A stretch of DNA of 64,000 bases, taken from NCBI RefSeq assembly GCF_050859025.1, contig NZ_CP138200.1, positions 4,464,001 to 4,528,000 of the forward strand, in the 5' to 3' direction. How positions within the stretch are numbered: position 1 is the stretch's first letter; every line of letters begins with the position of its first letter. The notes under the pieces are model-generated. The model made no database searches. It saw nothing but the letters and a program-made list of their open reading frames with translations, and was not told the DNA's origin. This DNA comes from Wukongibacter sp050859025. Its GTDB lineage: Bacteria; Bacillota; Clostridia; Peptostreptococcales; Caminicellaceae. Shown here piece by piece: positions 48,045-55,971 of the stretch. Both the position numbers and the translations under genes were made by a program.

Positions 48045-49199
48045 CTATACAACTGAAGGTTCAAAAATCAACTCTCCCTTCTCAAATCTATTTATGTGAA
48101 GCATGTCTATTGGCAATGTAGTTTCCTCACCTAATATACACTCAGCTAATAATACCCCAGTTGCCGGACCAAACATAAATCCATGACCACTGAAGCCTAC
48201 TGCCAGATATAAGCCTTCTACTCCTGGAGCTTTTCCTAATATAGGCTGTCTATCGGGAGTTATGTTATAAAGCCCAGCCCACTGTCTTATTATCCTAACA
48301 TTCTTAAGTGGCGGTAGTATCTTCGTAATAGTTTTTGTCATTTCCTCTAAAAAGTGCCACCCCGCGGTAACACGTAAATCTCTGGGTTCTCCTTCATCAC
48401 CTCTACCCATAATTAATCCGCCATGAGGAACCTGCTGACAATATAGATTTAATGAGAATGACATAACCATAGGGTCAAGAACTGGGTCTATTGCCTCTGT
48501 CACCAGTATCTGATGCCTTTCTGAGTATACCGGTATGTCTACTCCTACCATTTTAGCTATTACATGGGAATGTCCACCTGCGGCATTAACAACTACATTG
48601 GTAGATATATCTCCCTTGTCAGTTCTTACACCCTTAATCCTTCCGTTTTCAGTTATTATATCCGTAACCTCTGTATACTTATATATATTAACACCAAGTC
48701 TTTCAGCTGCTCTGGCAAAGGCATCAGTTGTAAGGAATGGATTAAGATGACCATCTTTTTGACAAAAAGCTGTACTTACTAACCCATCGGTATTTAAAAA
48801 AGGTACTATTTCCTTTGCCTCTTCTAAGCTCAAAAGTCTCGATGGAATTCCCAAACTATTTTGCAGCTTGATATTTTTCTTAAATTGCTCATGTTCCTTT
48901 TCCGTACTAGCTAGAAGTAAATATCCTCCCTGCTTAAATTCTATATCTCCATCATACATTAGTTCTTCATTAGCATTTTCAAAAAGCTCACATGCAAACT
49001 TTGCTATTTTACAGTTCATCTCTGTTCCCCACTGCTGCCTAATACCTGCTCCACATCTTCCTGTGGATCCACTGGCTAAGTACTCCTTTTCTATAACTGC
49101 TATCTTTTTTACTCCCTTTTTAGCTAAATTATAGGCTATGGCTACTCCAGATATTCCTCCTCCAACAATAACAACATCAGCAGTTTTAATCATTTTCAT
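48045..49199 (-). CDS. FAD-dependent amino-acid dehydrogenase subunit (DAO family; HcnC/sarcosine oxidase beta-like)
   Basis: 384 aa from ATG 49199, with AAGGAGG upstream; it overlaps the preceding gene by 14 bp. N-terminal dinucleotide-binding motif VVIVGGGISGVAIAYNLAKKG, a FAD-linked GSTGRCGAGIRQQWG region, and the C-terminal NITPDRQPILGKAPGVEGLYLAVGFSGHGF motif of the D-amino acid oxidase family. It is the substrate-oxidising subunit of a five-gene complex in which the other four are redox proteins. Related complexes act on glycine, sarcosine, D-proline or D-hydroxyproline; I cannot tell which. Linked sodium symporter genes favour an amino acid substrate. Confidence 0.85.
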   Translation of the reverse strand: MKMIKTADVVIVGGGISGVAIAYNLAKKGVKKIAVIEKEYLASGSTGRCGAGIRQQWGTEMNCKIAKFACELFENANEELMYDGDIEFKQGGYLLLASTEKEHEQFKKNIKLQNSLGIPSRLLSLEEAKEIVPFLNTDGLVSTAFCQKDGHLNPFLTTDAFARAAERLGVNIYKYTEVTDIITENGRIKGVRTDKGDISTNVVVNAAGGHSHVIAKMVGVDIPVYSERHQILVTEAIDPVLDPMVMSFSLNLYCQQVPHGGLIMGRGDEGEPRDLRVTAGWHFLEEMTKTITKILPPLKNVRIIRQWAGLYNITPDRQPILGKAPGVEGLYLAVGFSGHGFMFGPATGVLLAECILGEETTLPIDMLHINRFEKGELIFEPSVV

Positions 49200-49476
49200 T
49201 GCCTCCTTCCTTTGCAGTCGCTGCAATCTGCCCCAAGGTTATGGCCTTAACAGGAGGTCTGTATGTTCCCGGCATGATTTCTGATATAGGTTTTCCTGTA
49301 ATTATTGATATCTCTCTCAGAATAAGAGGCATACATGTCCTGCCTTGACATGGTCCCATTCCTGCTCTACTTACTCTTTTTATTTCATCAAAGGTAGTGT
49401 ATCCCTTTTCTATAAGTATTCTTATTTCTTCTTTAGTTAAATCTGAACAGCGACATATTATATTGTTATCTGACAT
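49186..49476 (-). CDS. (2Fe-2S)-binding protein, BFD-like
   Basis: 96 aa. A bacterioferritin-associated-ferredoxin type [2Fe-2S] domain with CRCSDLTKEEI and MGPCQGRTCMPL supplying the four cysteines. In related hydrogen cyanide synthase and hydroxyproline dehydrogenase complexes this module is fused to another subunit; here it is separate. It follows the 4Fe-4S protein by 11 bp and overlaps the FAD dehydrogenase gene. Confidence 0.88.
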   Translation of the reverse strand: MSDNNIICRCSDLTKEEIRILIEKGYTTFDEIKRVSRAGMGPCQGRTCMPLILREISIITGKPISEIMPGTYRPPVKAITLGQIAATAKEGGNEND

Positions 49477-49487
49477 TTTTATCCCCC

Positions 49488-49970
49488 TTACATCCCAAAA
49501 TTTCTTACCACTTTCATATACTCTCTTGGAACTGCAATCGAAACTATAGGAGTTCTATCTAATGCCTTTGAGTTTATCACCTTTACTACCTTTACATCGC
49601 ATATATATTGACCTTCTCTGTTAAGACCTTTTACGATGCTCCCTTGCTCTGGTAGCGGAATAAATTCATAAGGGATTTTTATTAGAACCTCTTCCTCAGA
49701 ATATCCTGCATCGACTACCATAATTGCAAGCCCAGGACAATTTGCTATACATAACCCACATCCATTGCAGTTGTCATGGTTTATTTCTGGTAAGTCGTTA
49801 ATATCCTCAAATTTCTTTATAGCATTTCTATTACATGCTGTATAACAGGGGTTACATGGTATGTTTTGATAACATTCAATTATTGCTACCGGCCCCTTTG
49901 ATAACCTCTCATCTGATGGAAAAACACTATCTATTTGACCAGAAGTAGGTACTCCAGTTCCTTCTAACAT
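49488..49970 (-). CDS. 4Fe-4S ferredoxin-type subunit of the amino-acid dehydrogenase complex
   Basis: 160 aa from ATG 49970, seven bases after GGAGG. One set of cysteines is CNGCGLCIANC; a second set, CYQNIPCNPCYTAC, is close to a cluster motif, so two clusters may be present. The C-terminal half is beta-rich (LIKIPYEFIPLPEQGSIVKG) and looks like a partner-binding domain. Fits an electron transfer role between the two flavoprotein subunits. Confidence 0.85.
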   Translation of the reverse strand: MLEGTGVPTSGQIDSVFPSDERLSKGPVAIIECYQNIPCNPCYTACNRNAIKKFEDINDLPEINHDNCNGCGLCIANCPGLAIMVVDAGYSEEEVLIKIPYEFIPLPEQGSIVKGLNREGQYICDVKVVKVINSKALDRTPIVSIAVPREYMKVVRNFGM

Positions 49971-50017
49971 TCCTACACCTCCTATGTACATTTTCAATAA
50001 TCTAATTTATTTATAAC

Positions 50018-51115
50018 CTAAGCAAATGCTGCTTTATTCTTTATTGTGACTTTGTCAAGTCCTCCACGGATTTTATCACCTACGTGACCGGATCGTAGAG
50101 ATTCTAACTGCCTTAGATAATCCTCTACTTTTTCTTCGAAGCTCTCTATTTCGTGGTCAAGGGATTGAGCAGCCGTTAATCCAGCTAGATATCCTTCTAC
50201 CATTGCACTAGTAGCCTCTTCAACACCACAAACATCACCAGCAACATATATTCCTTCTACAGTAGTCTCTAACATCTCAGTTCTAACGGGAACAAAGCCT
50301 CCTAGTTCTCCAACATACTTCATCTCACAACCAGCCTGCCATAGTAACTCACCTAATGGTGATAACCCAACTGAAATACACACAACATCAACATCAAAAT
50401 CTATCTCCGTTCCACCAATAGGCTGCCATCTTTCATCAAGCTTTACTATGGTCGCTCCTTCTAAATAATCACTTCCGTGAGCCTCTTTAACTGTATATCC
50501 TGTATAAATAGGTACTCCCATTCTACGAACCTTAGATGCGTGTACTAAATAGCCTCCAATATTTGGAGCAGCATCTAGTATAGCTTTAACGTTTACGCCT
50601 GCTTGCATTAATTGATAACTTACTATAAGTCCTATATTACCTGCACCTACCATTAACACATTATTTCCAGGTTTTACACCATATACATTCATTAATGTTT
50701 GCACTGCACCTGCACCATAAATTCCTGGCAAATCATTATTAGGAAATACAAGGGATTTCTCGCTTGCTCCCGTTGACACAATTAGTCTTTCTGCCTTAAT
50801 TTTTGTATACTTACCATCTATTTCTGCTGTAACAACTCCATCATCATATATAGACAATACTGTAGATTTTGTTACGATATCAATATTTTTCAATTCCTCT
50901 ATACTATCAAATAATATTGTAGCTATATCTACTCCTCTTACTGAGGCATGCTGTTTTTCTGAGCCAAAGAACATATGAGTCTGCTTAATTAACTGACCAC
51001 CTAGCTTTTCATTTCTTTCTAAAACTAGGACTTTAGCACCTGACTTAGCAGCATTTATGGCTGCACAAAGCCCAGCTGGCCCTCCACCAATAACGAGGAT
51101 TTCTACTTGCTTCAT
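50018..51115 (-). CDS. NAD(P)/FAD-dependent oxidoreductase subunit (HcnB-like)
   Basis: 365 aa from ATG 51115, which overlaps the stop of the preceding gene as ATGA. FAD motif ILVIGGGPAGLCAAINAAKSG, second nucleotide motif VLMVGAGNIGLIVSYQL, and the late FAD motif GIYVAGDVCGVEEATSAMVEG. It belongs to the pyridine nucleotide-disulfide oxidoreductase fold without a CxxxxC active disulfide. In HcnABC-like complexes this subunit binds FAD/NAD and receives electrons from the dehydrogenase. Confidence 0.88.
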   Translation of the reverse strand: MKQVEILVIGGGPAGLCAAINAAKSGAKVLVLERNEKLGGQLIKQTHMFFGSEKQHASVRGVDIATILFDSIEELKNIDIVTKSTVLSIYDDGVVTAEIDGKYTKIKAERLIVSTGASEKSLVFPNNDLPGIYGAGAVQTLMNVYGVKPGNNVLMVGAGNIGLIVSYQLMQAGVNVKAILDAAPNIGGYLVHASKVRRMGVPIYTGYTVKEAHGSDYLEGATIVKLDERWQPIGGTEIDFDVDVVCISVGLSPLGELLWQAGCEMKYVGELGGFVPVRTEMLETTVEGIYVAGDVCGVEEATSAMVEGYLAGLTAAQSLDHEIESFEEKVEDYLRQLESLRSGHVGDKIRGGLDKVTIKNKAAFA

Positions 51116-51417
51116 ATTATCCCCCCTTTTCCCTTCTGAGTTTTTACAACCATTCCTGCTTTTAGGGGTTCTGTACATGTTCTTACATTTGATACCCCGT
51201 TAACCTCCATAATACATTGTCCACAATTTCCTATAGCACAATAAAAGCCTCTTGGTCTTTTAAGTTCATGGCTGTGGGTTAATACCTTTACACCAGCTGC
51301 ATGAAGAGCCGCTGCTATAGACTCTCCCTCATACCCCTCTAATTCCTTTCCATCAAATGTGAAATTTACCTTGTTACCTCTTTTAAATTCTAGAACAGGG
51401 TGCTTATCAATTCTCAT
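51112..51417 (-). CDS. (2Fe-2S)-binding protein (HcnA-like)
   Basis: 101 aa. A [2Fe-2S] domain of the sarcosine oxidase alpha N-terminal type: DGKELEGYEGESIAAALHAAG, then CAIGNCGQCIMEV and a fourth Cys in VRTCTEPLK. First gene of the five-gene dehydrogenase cluster. No sigma-54 promoter was seen in the 115 bp upstream, so expression may depend on read-through from the transporter promoter across an R3 element. Confidence 0.88.
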   Translation of the reverse strand: MRIDKHPVLEFKRGNKVNFTFDGKELEGYEGESIAAALHAAGVKVLTHSHELKRPRGFYCAIGNCGQCIMEVNGVSNVRTCTEPLKAGMVVKTQKGKGGII

Positions 51418-51534
51418 AATCCCCCTCCTGTCTCAATTTTTTAGAAAAATGACTTGAAGCTATTGATAAAAGATCTTTTCCAGCGCGCTTTGAACTTTAT
51501 CAACATTGTAATTGAAATAACAATATTATCAGCT

Positions 51535-51665
51535 TGGGGCCGTCTCATAAAAAGTTTTCATGAGTTCAGCCCCAGAATATTTCAGAATGAGTAAAGCCTA
51601 AGATTTTCAAATTCAGGCGATTTGTCCAGTACTAACCTAGGTGGCAAATAGACTAAATTTTAAAT
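51535..51665. mobile_element. MITE-like repeat R3, copy 2 (inverted relative to copy 1, one end lost)
   Basis: Begins TGGGGCCGTCTCATAAAAAG, matching the right end of the copy at 38031-38196 read on the other strand. Shared blocks in reverse orientation are ATGAGTTCAGCCC, TTTCAGAATGAGTAAA, AAATTCAGGCG and AGTACTAAC. The far inverted repeat is not recognisable, so this copy looks truncated. It lies between the MetS gene and the dehydrogenase cluster. Confidence 0.7.
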
Positions 51666-51702
51666 AGTACTAAAATTCCCCACTCTGAACCCTTCTCTTT
51701 TA

Positions 51703-51798
51703 TTATTTCTTGTTGAAAGCTTTATTGCTAAAATAAGCAAATCCTATGCCATAAAATCCAACTGAAACGACCATCATGATAATTGATGTTGGAGACAT
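51703..51798 (-). CDS. MetS-like small subunit of an NSS-family transporter (31 aa)
   Basis: A 31-residue gene: ATG at 51798 after GGGAGGAAAG, one membrane segment (SIIMMVVSVGFYGIGFAYF) and a short basic tail (SNKAFNKK). MetS-family proteins are tiny membrane subunits encoded just after sodium:neurotransmitter-symporter-type amino acid transporters such as MetP. It lies about 45 bp downstream of an NSS transporter fragment on the same strand, exactly where a MetS gene is expected. The name rests on position, size and topology. If the transporter is dead, it has lost its partner. Confidence 0.75.
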   Translation of the reverse strand: MSPTSIIMMVVSVGFYGIGFAYFSNKAFNKK

Positions 51799-51844
51799 TT
51801 GCTTTCCTCCCTCTATTTTGACGTTTTATATGATTTAGTTTTTT

Positions 51845-52201
51845 TCAATTTCTATTTGAATCTTTAAAGCTGCTACCTGTCATCGGACCATCAACAATTG
51901 CTTTAGCTAGATAGTTTTGGGTTAGTAGTGCAAATATTATTAAAGCTATCCACTGGATTACAATTGTTCCAACACTGAAGGTTTCTAATGGATTCCACCA
52001 GTTGTCTGGATACCATGATATGGCTTGCTTTACCCACCATCCTAGTATTAGTATAAATAATACGGGGAATAGCCTTATACATACTGGCCACCATTTACCT
52101 ACTTTAAAGTCTGCTGTAGGTATGTTGATTGACTTTGTTCTAAGTTCATTAAGTCCATATTTTATTAGGTAGATTTGCATACATAGGTTTGGTGTCTGCA
52201 A
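51845..52201 (-). pseudogene. C-terminal fragment of an NSS-family sodium-dependent amino acid transporter
   Basis: About 118 codons where the family has roughly 450-500. It carries only the last two membrane segments: VCIRLFPVLFILILGWWV and then NPLETFSVGTIVIQWIALII, ending with a short polar tail. The typical N-terminal sodium-site segments are absent, and the sequence upstream is AT-rich with no matching frame. A sigma-54 promoter lies 84 bp before the first possible start, so a deletion seems to have joined promoter and gene end. A functional product is unlikely. Confidence 0.78.
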
Positions 52202-52284
52202 ATTATATATTTACTAGCAATTTAAAAGAAAGATTAAAATCCATTTCGATTTGTTAATTTTTCGTAACATAACTAAAGCTTATT

Positions 52285-52300
52285 TGCACAAATTGTGCCA
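52285..52300 (-). promoter_or_regulatory. Sigma-54 (-24/-12) promoter ahead of the truncated transporter operon
   Basis: The minus strand reads CTGGCACAATTTGTGCAA: TGGCAC then TGC with exactly 10 bp between the GG and the GC. The match to TGGCAC-N5-TTGC lacks one T at the -12 side. It directs transcription toward the transporter fragment, MetS and the dehydrogenase cluster. Confidence 0.82.
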
Positions 52301-52427
52301 GTTCTTTCTATTCGTTCTTTTTCTACAAAAATATATAAATTTCTTTTAATATTTCGATTTATTATTCTAAATTGTATTAATTTTCTATTTTTAACAAAGA
52401 ATAGTTATTACGTTAACAATATTAAAA

Positions 52428-52443
52428 CGTCAATTTTCTGACG
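52428..52443. promoter_or_regulatory. Probable upstream activator site 1 (CGTCA-N6-TGACG palindrome)
   Basis: CGTCAATTTTCTGACG is a 16-bp interrupted palindrome about 130 bp upstream of the -24 element at 52300, the usual distance for enhancer-binding proteins. The same motif recurs at 52663-52698. Likely bound by the activator encoded at 52842-54209, which is inference from position. Confidence 0.65.
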
Positions 52444-52662
52444 CTAATTCTTTATAGGTGATTTATGAAGCATTTCTAGCTCTAAGTTATAAAATGCAAT
52501 TTCTGGGCTTTTCACCTATTTTTATAACTCTAGGTAAACTATATGCTTATATCCTTATCTCTAAAGTAAATAAATCGTCCCATATCGTAATCACTTGAAT
52601 TACCATGACTTTATCTATATTATCCTCTTTAAAAAGAAAATTTAATTCTTAAATAATTCAAA

Positions 52663-52698
52663 CGTCAGAAAATTGACTATAATGTCTATTTTCTGACG
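52663..52698. promoter_or_regulatory. Probable upstream activator sites 2 and 3 (tandem palindromes)
   Basis: CGTCAGAAAATTGACT (52663-52678) and TGTCTATTTTCTGACG (52683-52698) are two further copies of the 52428 palindrome. Their centres are 20 bp apart, about two helical turns, so dimers would bind on the same DNA face. They lie downstream of the activator gene and about 370-395 bp upstream of the promoter. Each copy has one perfect CGTCA or TGACG half. Confidence 0.62.
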
Positions 52699-52841
52699 TT
52701 TATTTTTAAAATCTCTTTTCTTTAATGTTTTTGATTAAAAATTTGTTATTTTCTTATCTATAAAGAGTTCCAAGTAAATCTTAATTTATACATATAAAAA
52801 TAGAGGCCTTAGGATAACCTCTATTTCTATGATTTCTCAAT

Positions 52842-54209
52842 TTATTCTAAATTATATTTTCCTAATTTAAAGTATAACGTACTTCTAGGTATATTTAGAA
52901 GTTTAGATGCCTTTGCTTTGTTTCCCTTTGATATCTCCATAGCTTCTAAAATCGCTTTTTTCTCTGCATTTTCGATAATCTTATTGATATCAAGGGTTTT
53001 TACCCTATTTTCTGTCTTTCCTGCACCATTATCTATAATACTTCTAGGCAAGTAAGTCATATCAATTTTTTTTGCTTTATTATTTTTTACTAGAATAACG
53101 ATTCTCTCTATTATGTTTTTAAGCTCCCTGATATTCCCTTCCCAATCATAGCTCCTCAACATTTTCATTACCTCTGTAGGAATTTCGGGTATGTTAGAAC
53201 GATAGGTCATACAAAACTGCTCTAAAAATCTATTTACTAAATCAGGAATATCATCTCTTCGTTCTCTTAAAGGCGGAAGCTTAACTAGTATAGAGTTTAA
53301 TCTATAGTATAAATCCTTTCTAAATGAACCTTCATACATCATTTTCTTCAAATCCTTATTAGTTGCTGCTACAATCCTTACATCTACTTTTATAGATTTT
53401 GATCCCCCTACCCTTGTTACCATTCCATCCTCTAGCACTCTAAGAATCTTAGGCTGCATCGACATGGGCATGTCTCCGATTTCGTCAAGGAAGAGTGTTC
53501 CTTCATTAGCAAGCTCAAATTTTCCTCCCTTTCCTTTCCTTAAAGCTCCAGTAAATGCACCACCTTCATATCCAAATAATTCGCTTTCCATTAGGTCATC
53601 AGGAATAGCACTACAATTTATCGGTATAAAGTGACCCTTTCTTTCGCTCTCAATGTGAATTGCTCTTGCAAAAACCTCCTTACCAGTTCCACTTTCACCC
53701 ATTATTAAAACATTTATCTTAGACTTTGAAACCTTCTTACATAAATTTATTATTTCTCTAAAATTGATATCATCACCTATAATTTGATCAAAGGAAAATC
53801 TATTTCTATTTAGAACATTAATTTCCTCTTCGAGTGCCTTTAGATCTAATTGAGTTTTATCAAGTATAGCTGTCAATCTAATTAATTCTGATATATCTCT
53901 ATCACAGCTTATGGCTCCTATTAGCTCATCTTTATCATAAAGAGGTCTAGCCGTTATAATATTATGAGAATCCTTCCTGGGACTATTATATACATTTTCA
54001 TATGGACGTCCCTCTTTAAGTACCTTTGGAAGTAATGCAGTAGGAAAAAAATCCGTTATGCACTTACCAACTATTTGTTCTCGCTTTACTCCATATAGCT
54101 TTTCTGCTCCCATATTCCAAAATTTTGTAATACAATTATTATTCACAACACATACAGCATCGTTTACGTTATCCAATATCATTTCAATCGTAAAGTCTGA
54201 AGACAGCAT
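52842..54209 (-). CDS. Sigma-54-dependent transcriptional activator (PAS-AAA+-Fis)
   Basis: 455 aa from ATG 54209, with GGGAGG upstream. PAS domain at residues about 8-115 (ILDNVNDAVCVVNNN), a short linker coil, AAA+ domain from about 140 to 375 with Walker A GESGTGKE, the sigma-54 contact loop GAFTGA, Walker B LFLDEIGDMP and the R-finger region FRKDLYYRLN, and a Fis-type C-terminal HTH (GNKAKASKLLNIPRSTLYFKL). A PAS domain instead of a receiver suggests direct sensing of a small ligand. It is followed by three palindromes and a sigma-54 promoter, so its target is probably the adjacent transporter/dehydrogenase operon and perhaps the AOR operon. Confidence 0.93.
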   Translation of the reverse strand: MLSSDFTIEMILDNVNDAVCVVNNNCITKFWNMGAEKLYGVKREQIVGKCITDFFPTALLPKVLKEGRPYENVYNSPRKDSHNIITARPLYDKDELIGAISCDRDISELIRLTAILDKTQLDLKALEEEINVLNRNRFSFDQIIGDDINFREIINLCKKVSKSKINVLIMGESGTGKEVFARAIHIESERKGHFIPINCSAIPDDLMESELFGYEGGAFTGALRKGKGGKFELANEGTLFLDEIGDMPMSMQPKILRVLEDGMVTRVGGSKSIKVDVRIVAATNKDLKKMMYEGSFRKDLYYRLNSILVKLPPLRERRDDIPDLVNRFLEQFCMTYRSNIPEIPTEVMKMLRSYDWEGNIRELKNIIERIVILVKNNKAKKIDMTYLPRSIIDNGAGKTENRVKTLDINKIIENAEKKAILEAMEISKGNKAKASKLLNIPRSTLYFKLGKYNLE

Positions 54210-54314
54210 AATCTTTGCCTCCCTTATTCCCCACAAAGGAATTCATTATATCTATATATATTAATAGAATATTTCAACAATAATTTCAAATTACCTTCTT
54301 TATCCCAATAAAAA

Positions 54315-54512
54315 AACGCCATAAGGCGTTCAGATTGTTGACAAAGTCAACAAGATGATAGACTGCTGAGAAATCTGAATTTCGAGGCGTGCTGAAAGCA
54401 AGAGACCGTAGCGTATACAGACATACGTAAGAGTTCTTGCTTGAAGCAACAACGAAGAAATTCGGGTTTGTCAGCAGTCTGAACGCCATAAGGCGTTTTA
54501 GGCTGCTGACAA
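54315..54512. repeat. Structured intergenic repeat R2, copy 1, flanked by two identical small palindromes
   Basis: The palindrome AACGCCATAAGGCGTT occurs at 54315-54330 and again at 54482-54497. Around the second copy, GTTTGTCAGCAG and CTGCTGACAAAC form a perfect 12-bp outer stem, nesting the small hairpin inside. The interior ACAGACATACGTAAGA ... GAAATTCGGGTTTGT is repeated at 57121-57225. It lies between the sigma-54 activator and luxS genes and may also end luxS transcription. Confidence 0.7.
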
Positions 54513-54523
54513 ACTTTAATAAT

Positions 54524-54976
54524 CTATTTATACTTTTCCTTTAAATTCTTTAATACTTCTCCTGAATATTCTTTAGCTCCAAATAGAGACATATCTCTAT
54601 AATTTCCACATTGAATTGGATTAAGTGCGGGTACTTCATTTGAAGCCATTACCTTTTCTAAAGCTTTTATAAGAACATCTGCAATTTCAGCTTCCTCTCT
54701 CTCACCTATTAGAATAAGGTAGAACCCTGTTCTACATCCCATAGGAGATATATCTATAACATTATCTATTTCCTCACGAATAAATCCTGCTAATAAATGC
54801 TCTATAGCATGAACAGCACCTGTAGGCATAGCTTCCTTATTTGGTTGAGTAAACCTTAAATCAAATTTCGTAATTATATCTCCATTAGGAGTTTTAATTA
54901 AACCACACTTTCTAACAAAGGGGGCCTCAACCTTAGTATGATCCATTGTAAAGCTTTCAACAATTACTTTTTTCAA
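54524..54976 (-). CDS. luxS: S-ribosylhomocysteine lyase (autoinducer-2 synthesis)
   Basis: 150 aa from the TTG at 54976, preceded by GGGAGGG; a longer ATG frame at 54991 would include that site. LuxS splits S-ribosylhomocysteine to homocysteine and DPD, the AI-2 precursor. The metal site HAIEHLLAG, the active-site Cys in SPMGCRTGFY and the third metal ligand in NPIQCGNYRDM are present. Standalone gene. Confidence 0.96.
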   Translation of the reverse strand: MKKVIVESFTMDHTKVEAPFVRKCGLIKTPNGDIITKFDLRFTQPNKEAMPTGAVHAIEHLLAGFIREEIDNVIDISPMGCRTGFYLILIGEREEAEIADVLIKALEKVMASNEVPALNPIQCGNYRDMSLFGAKEYSGEVLKNLKEKYK

Positions 54977-55164
54977 TATTATCCCTCCCATTTCATAATT
55001 ATACTCTATTAGTCTAGTGTATCACATTGACTCTATATAATAAATATCATTTATTTGTGAATTTGGAAATTATACCATTTTTTTCATAAAAAAATATGAA
55101 AAGAATAAAAAATTCAATAGGCAAAATACTATATATAGATTATTTATGAAAAAACTTTCTACTT

Positions 55165-55207
55165 TGTGATTTAAATCATATTTTAACTATTTGATTGGAT
55201 TTATAAT
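55165..55207 (+). promoter_or_regulatory. CRP/FNR-type activated promoter of the siroheme protein operon
   Basis: TGTGATTTAAATCATA (55165-55180) is a TGTGA-N6-TCAxA palindrome, and TATAAT lies at 55202-55207. With the start site set 7 bp past the -10 box, the palindrome is centred at -41.5, the class II activator position. No good -35 box is present, as expected for such promoters. Confidence 0.8.
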
Positions 55208-55260
55208 ATAACCAAGAAGTGAAAAACCTGAGTCCTAACTCTTTAAGCGAGGTGATATAT

Positions 55261-55971
55261 ATGAATGCTCCAAAATATGCTGTTTTACAAAAAATAAGAA
55301 ATGGTAAGAGAACCTATGGAATCACACCAAGAATACCTGGTGGTTTTATTAAACCTGATAATCTAATAAAAATTGCCAAGGTAGCAGAAAAATATGGTGG
55401 AACTTTAAAATTAACTTCTGGACAAAGAGTTGCTATCCTAGGACTTAATGCAGATGATGTCGAAAAAGCTTGGAAAGAACTCGACATGGAACCTGGTGTA
55501 TTATCTTCATATTCTGTAAAAAATGTTGAGATGTGTCCAGCCTCTTTTTGCAAAAGATCTAAGCAAAATTCTCTGAAATTAGGTATGAAATTAGAAAAGA
55601 GATTTTATGGAGCAAGTACTCCAAACAGAACAAAAATTGCTGTAGCTGGATGTAGAAATGCTTGTGCCAGTTCATATGCAAAAGATATCTCAGTAGTAGC
55701 AGATGTAGATGGCTACATAGTTGCAGCAGGAGGCAGTGCTGGCTTTCACCCTAGGCTTGCCGATAAAATAGCTGAAAATCTTACTGAAGATGAAGCCTAT
55801 AATCTAGTTGAAGCTATTTATGATTATTACTGTAATGTAGCAGAAATGGGAGAAAAACTAGGTCATTTTATCGACCGAATTACTATTGACAAATTCAGGA
55901 TTAACGTCCTAAAACTATTTAATAAAAAAATGAAAACTTTAAATGATAAAGGGGATGATAAAAATGAGTAG
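55261..55971 (+). CDS. Small siroheme/[4Fe-4S] sulfite or nitrite reductase-like protein
   Basis: 236 aa from ATG 55261, preceded by GAGGTGAT. It holds one ferredoxin-like half domain (residues about 1-75) and one siroheme/FeS domain. The coupled cluster cysteines are CPASFC near residue 97 and CRNAC near 129; GCRNACASSYAKDI is the sulfite/nitrite reductase signature. At half the size of NirA or DsrA it resembles the stand-alone Dsr-like proteins of anaerobes, whose substrates are not settled. It starts an operon with an unknown protein (8-bp overlap) and a DUF1858 protein, under a CRP/FNR-type promoter. Confidence 0.87.
   Translation: MNAPKYAVLQKIRNGKRTYGITPRIPGGFIKPDNLIKIAKVAEKYGGTLKLTSGQRVAILGLNADDVEKAWKELDMEPGVLSSYSVKNVEMCPASFCKRSKQNSLKLGMKLEKRFYGASTPNRTKIAVAGCRNACASSYAKDISVVADVDGYIVAAGGSAGFHPRLADKIAENLTEDEAYNLVEAIYDYYCNVAEMGEKLGHFIDRITIDKFRINVLKLFNKKMKTLNDKGDDKNE

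Noticed and set aside
54286..54489. 67-codon minus-strand ORF
   Set aside because: It lies inside the structured R2 repeat, lacks a ribosome binding site and has no recognisable features.
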